From contig JAEZIW010000103.1 in the NCBI GenBank assembly GCA_023436525.1, positions 1 to 9,253 on the forward strand: a DNA stretch of 9,253 nucleotides. Reading direction: 5' to 3'. This document shows positions 6,413 through 9,253 of this stretch, piece by piece. Under the pieces are notes generated by a model. The model was not told where the DNA came from, ran no database searches, and was given only the letters and a program-made list of their open reading frames with translations. Made by a program: the position numbers and the translations under genes. This stretch comes from Bacillota bacterium (lineage in GTDB: Bacteria; Bacillota; Clostridia; Christensenellales; SZUA-584). Position 1 is the stretch's first letter, and every line of letters begins with the position of its first letter.

Positions 6413-8227
6413 ATGGGGGAAATCAGAAAGCTGTCTAAAAGTGTTTCGGATAAAATTGCGGCTGGAGAAGTGGTGGAGCGGCCGCTGAGCGTTGTGAAAG
6501 AGTTGATTGAAAACGCGATTGACGCGGGTTCAAGCGCTGTCAGTATCAGTATAGCAGGCGGTGGTATTAAGCAGATCGTCGTTACCGATAACGGCAAAGG
6601 AATCGCCGCCGAGGACGCGGAGCTTGCTTTTGAAAAGCACGCAACCAGCAAGATATCCACCGAGCATGATTTGAATTATATCAGCACGCAAGGGTTCAGA
6701 GGCGAAGCGCTCGCCAGCATCGCGGCTGTGTCCGTCGTCGATATGAAAACAAAACAGCGCGATGCCGAGCTGGGTACGCATATACGGGTTTCGGGCAGCC
6801 GAATTGACAGCATTACGCCCGCAGGCTTGCCTGACGGCACCTGCGTGAGCGTGGAAAATCTTTTCTTCAATGTGCCCGCACGGCTCAAATTCTTAAAATC
6901 AGAGCAGCAGGAAGCGGCCTATGTTTCTGACCTGGTATCAAGATATATACTCGCTTATCCTGAAATCTCGTTTCATTATGCGTCAAACGGCAAAACGGTG
7001 TACCACAGCCCGGGCAACGGCGAATTGAAGGATGCTGTTTACTGTATTTACGGCGCAGGGCTTATGGACAATATCGTGTTTGTATCGTTCGAGGCCAATG
7101 CGGTTAAGACGTATGGGTACGTTTCGCGGCCGGGCGCCGTTATGAAAAACAGGCAAAACGGTTCGCTTTTTGTCAACAGACGTTTCGTGCGCAGCACGGC
7201 GCTTAATGACATGGTGAAAAGCGCCTATGGGCCAACGCTTGTTAAAGGTGAATCCCCATTTTTTGCGCTGAATATCACAATGCCGCCGGGAAACGTGGAT
7301 GTGAACGTTCATCCGAACAAGCTTCAAGTGCGCTTTGCCGACACGGCAGCCGTTGAATATGTGATTAAAGAAGCGGTGGCCCAAGGCTGCGATGAAATTC
7401 ATGGCAGCGTGATGCTTGATATGCCGGCGATTCCGGAAAAACCGCGCGGTTTCGTGGAAATGCAGGCACCCAAAGAGGTGTATCAAACAGCGCTCTTTTC
7501 GGGCTTCGGCAGCATAAGCCTTCGCGAATCTGAAGTGATAGAGCGTGACAATTTTGAGCCGTACGTTTATGGGGCAGCCTCAGATACTGAGACTGCAAGT
7601 GACAACCATCAGGAAGCTAACATAGAAGACATCTCCGTTCCCGAAGAACCGGTGATAAACCAACCGCTTGGGTTTCGCATGATCGGCAGCTTTTCAAACA
7701 CCTATATACTTGTGGAGCAAGGCGAAAACCTGCTGATTATTGATCAGCATGCCGCCCACGAGCGCCTTTTGTACAATCGGTTTGTCAGTGGTTCAAACGG
7801 TGCGTCTCAGTCGCTGCTGACACCGGCCATCATCACCGTGTCTCATGCGCAAAAGCTGCTCATCGAAGAAAATATGGAGACATTTTCTTCGCTCGGGTTC
7901 GATATCGAACCGTTCGGGCTGCTTGAGTTCAAGATCGCGTCAGTGCCTGCCGGATTCTTAGGGCTGCCTGTCTCTGCACTTATAAACGATGCATTGAATG
8001 AAATTGTTGAGAACCGCGGTAAGGAAGTGCTGCAACGCGAATCCATTATTCGGGCTGCATGCCGCAGTGCCGTGAAAGCAGGGAATAAGCTCTCTATGGC
8101 TGAGCTGTCCGACTTAGCGCAGAGCTTTTTATTAACAGGAGTCATCCCGACGTGTCCGCACGGGCGTCCGGTCATCAGCGTCATCACTAAAAAACAGATA
8201 GAAAAAAGCTTTAAGAGAGTATTATGA
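6413..8227 (+). CDS. mutL: DNA mismatch repair protein MutL, endonuclease type
   Basis: Couples MutS mismatch recognition to strand incision. The 604-residue protein has an N-terminal GHKL ATPase with ENAIDAG (33-39), DNGKGI (59-64), TSKI and GFRGEALASI, then a transducer domain to about 330. A linker of about 335-415 leads to the C-terminal dimerisation and endonuclease domain. Nuclease motifs are DQHAAHE (444-450), ACR (549-551), CPHGRP (581-586) and FKR (600-602). This is the MutH-independent type. The second Glu of the DQHA(X)2E(X)4E pattern is Asn455. A beta-clamp-binding match QxxLxP is visible as QSLLTP (466-471). The ATG follows AGGGGAGA (6401-6408) with a 10-base gap from mutS, and the 3' end overlaps miaA by ATGA, indicating translational coupling. 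Confidence 0.98.
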   Translation: MGEIRKLSKSVSDKIAAGEVVERPLSVVKELIENAIDAGSSAVSISIAGGGIKQIVVTDNGKGIAAEDAELAFEKHATSKISTEHDLNYISTQGFRGEALASIAAVSVVDMKTKQRDAELGTHIRVSGSRIDSITPAGLPDGTCVSVENLFFNVPARLKFLKSEQQEAAYVSDLVSRYILAYPEISFHYASNGKTVYHSPGNGELKDAVYCIYGAGLMDNIVFVSFEANAVKTYGYVSRPGAVMKNRQNGSLFVNRRFVRSTALNDMVKSAYGPTLVKGESPFFALNITMPPGNVDVNVHPNKLQVRFADTAAVEYVIKEAVAQGCDEIHGSVMLDMPAIPEKPRGFVEMQAPKEVYQTALFSGFGSISLRESEVIERDNFEPYVYGAASDTETASDNHQEANIEDISVPEEPVINQPLGFRMIGSFSNTYILVEQGENLLIIDQHAAHERLLYNRFVSGSNGASQSLLTPAIITVSHAQKLLIEENMETFSSLGFDIEPFGLLEFKIASVPAGFLGLPVSALINDALNEIVENRGKEVLQRESIIRAACRSAVKAGNKLSMAELSDLAQSFLLTGVIPTCPHGRPVISVITKKQIEKSFKRVL

Positions 8228-9135
8228 GACGGTTCATCATTATCACCGGGCCAACTGCCTCGGGCAAAACAAAAGTTTCGGTTGAAATTGCCAAAGCGAT
8301 GCATTCGCGCGTGATATCGGCGGACAGCATGCAAATTTACAAAGGCATGGATATCGGCACGGCCAAAGCCACGCCTGACGACATGCAGGGTGTGGTACAT
8401 GAGTTAATCGATATCATAGATCCTGATCAGGACTATTCCGTTGCTGAGTTTCAAAAAGCGGCTTTTTCTATTATTGAAGCCGCCAACGCAATAGGGGAAA
8501 TTCCCGTGGTCGCAGGCGGCACCGGCCTTTACGTCAATGCCCTGATTTATGATCTCAATTTCGGCAAAACAGTCCGAGACGACACGATTCGACTTAAAAT
8601 GTCACAACTTGCGGATGACAAAAGTATTGATTACTTGTATAATATATTGGAAAATAAAGACCCAGACTATGCCAAGATCATCGCCCGAAACGATAAAAGA
8701 CGCATTATCCGACGGCTGGAGCTTATTGAATCCGGTGAGGCGGGCGCTTATGAATTTCGCAAGCCCAACGTGGCCGATGACTTTATAATCATCGGCCTTA
8801 CGATGAACCGTGAGCTGCTGTACAGACGTATAGAAGCACGTGTGGATGAAATGATACTATCGGGGCTCGCTGAGGAAGCCCGCCATATTTACGATAAATA
8901 CGGAGAAACAACCGCGCTCAAAGCGATTGGTTACAAGGAACTGGTGGCTCATTTTAAAGGCGAAATGACGCTTGCTGAGGCTGTAACGCTGATTAAGCGG
9001 AACACGCGCCGATTCGCCAAACGGCAGATAACGTGGTTTAAACGCGATGAACGCATCAATTGGTTTGAAGTCGGTTCATGTATAGAAGATACAATTCATG
9101 AAATAATGTTATATATAAAGAGAAAGGGGTTTTAA
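8224..9135 (+). CDS. miaA: tRNA dimethylallyltransferase MiaA
   Basis: Transfers the dimethylallyl group from DMAPP to N6 of A37 in tRNAs reading UNN codons, making i6A37, the substrate of MiaB. The 303 residues match the usual family length. The P-loop GPTASGKT (9-16) binds the diphosphate. DSMQIYKGMDIGTAK begins at the catalytic-site Asp34. HELIDIIDP, VAGGTGLYVNALIYD, RRIIRRLE, AIGYKE and the basic C-terminal stretch RNTRRFAKRQITWFKR follow in family order. The ATG overlaps the mutL stop (ATGA), and a purine-rich AAGAGAG just upstream may serve as a weak ribosome binding site. hfq begins one base after its stop, as in the miaA-hfq pairing known from many bacteria. Confidence 0.97.
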   Translation: MRRFIIITGPTASGKTKVSVEIAKAMHSRVISADSMQIYKGMDIGTAKATPDDMQGVVHELIDIIDPDQDYSVAEFQKAAFSIIEAANAIGEIPVVAGGTGLYVNALIYDLNFGKTVRDDTIRLKMSQLADDKSIDYLYNILENKDPDYAKIIARNDKRRIIRRLELIESGEAGAYEFRKPNVADDFIIIGLTMNRELLYRRIEARVDEMILSGLAEEARHIYDKYGETTALKAIGYKELVAHFKGEMTLAEAVTLIKRNTRRFAKRQITWFKRDERINWFEVGSCIEDTIHEIMLYIKRKGF

Positions 9136-9136
9136 T

Positions 9137-9253
9137 ATGCAAAAGTCAGTCATTGTTCTTCAGGATGTATTTCTCAATCAGGTTCGCAAAGAACATGTTT
9201 TGGTAACCATTCATTTAACGAACGGCTATCAAATTAAAGGTACTGTGAAGGGG
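9137..9253 (+). CDS. hfq: RNA chaperone Hfq, 5' part only
   Basis: An open frame of 39 codons runs off the right edge with no stop. The peptide contains LQDVFLNQVRKEHVLVTIHL followed by NGYQIKGTVKG. It matches the N-terminal helix and first Sm1 strands of Hfq, including the conserved LQD-FLN-RKE signature and NG-Q-KG turn. Hfq forms a hexameric ring that binds A- and U-rich RNA and helps small RNAs pair with mRNAs; its role in Bacillota is often milder than in enterobacteria. The ATG at 9137 follows AGAAAGGGG (9121-9129) with 7 bases spacing, and only one base separates it from the miaA stop. Full length would be about 75-85 residues, so about half is missing here. Confidence 0.95.
   Translation, partial: MQKSVIVLQDVFLNQVRKEHVLVTIHLTNGYQIKGTVKG

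Noticed and set aside
9064..9115. Possible internal promoter before hfq (TTGAAG and AT-rich boxes)
   Set aside because: No -35/-10 pair has both acceptable boxes and 16-18 bp spacing; the region codes for the conserved MiaA C-terminus.

Overview
The window looks like a chromosomal core region of a Bacillota bacterium, most likely of the class Clostridia. The main evidence is the order miaB ... mutS-mutL-miaA-hfq, which is common in Clostridia. Supporting points are strong AGAAAGG/GGAGG ribosome binding sites, TTGACA/TATAAT-type promoters, a MutL carrying the metal-dependent endonuclease motifs found in bacteria that lack MutH, and an N-terminal membrane anchor and lipoprotein-type signal that fit a Gram-positive cell surface. 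Genus cannot be fixed from the sequence alone.

Left edge (1-296): a tRNA-Pro(UGG) gene on the minus strand is cut by the window edge just before its discriminator base. Its promoter is near-consensus. The 223-base spacer to miaB also holds a clear forward promoter, so the tRNA and miaB are divergently transcribed.

Left operon (297-2977, plus strand): miaB encodes the tRNA methylthiotransferase that makes ms2i6A37. It overlaps by 4 bases (GTGA) with a gene for a membrane-anchored protein carrying an HEYGH zinc-protease motif and a probable fibronectin-III-like C-terminal domain.

Inserted minus-strand gene (2948-3730): an LppM/DUF3153-like exported protein with an N-terminal lipoprotein-type signal and a C-terminal membrane segment. 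It runs towards the protease gene and overlaps it tail to tail by 30 bases. Its promoter lies back to back with that of mutS, and the two -35 elements overlap.

Right operon (3838 to the right edge, plus strand): mutS, mutL, miaA and hfq are tightly packed (10-base gap, 4-base overlap, 1-base gap), with the last cut by the window edge after 39 codons. MutS recognises mismatches, and MutL is its ATP-dependent partner and nicking endonuclease. MiaA prenylates A37 of tRNAs reading UNN codons, giving the substrate of MiaB. Hfq is the Sm-like RNA chaperone. Both steps of the ms2i6A pathway are therefore encoded in the window, in separate transcription units.

Most of the window is conserved housekeeping DNA. 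The less ordinary part is the pair of surface-protein genes between miaB and mutS (1658-3730), together with the overlapping divergent promoters beside them. I see no mobile element, CRISPR array, insertion sequence or phage gene.
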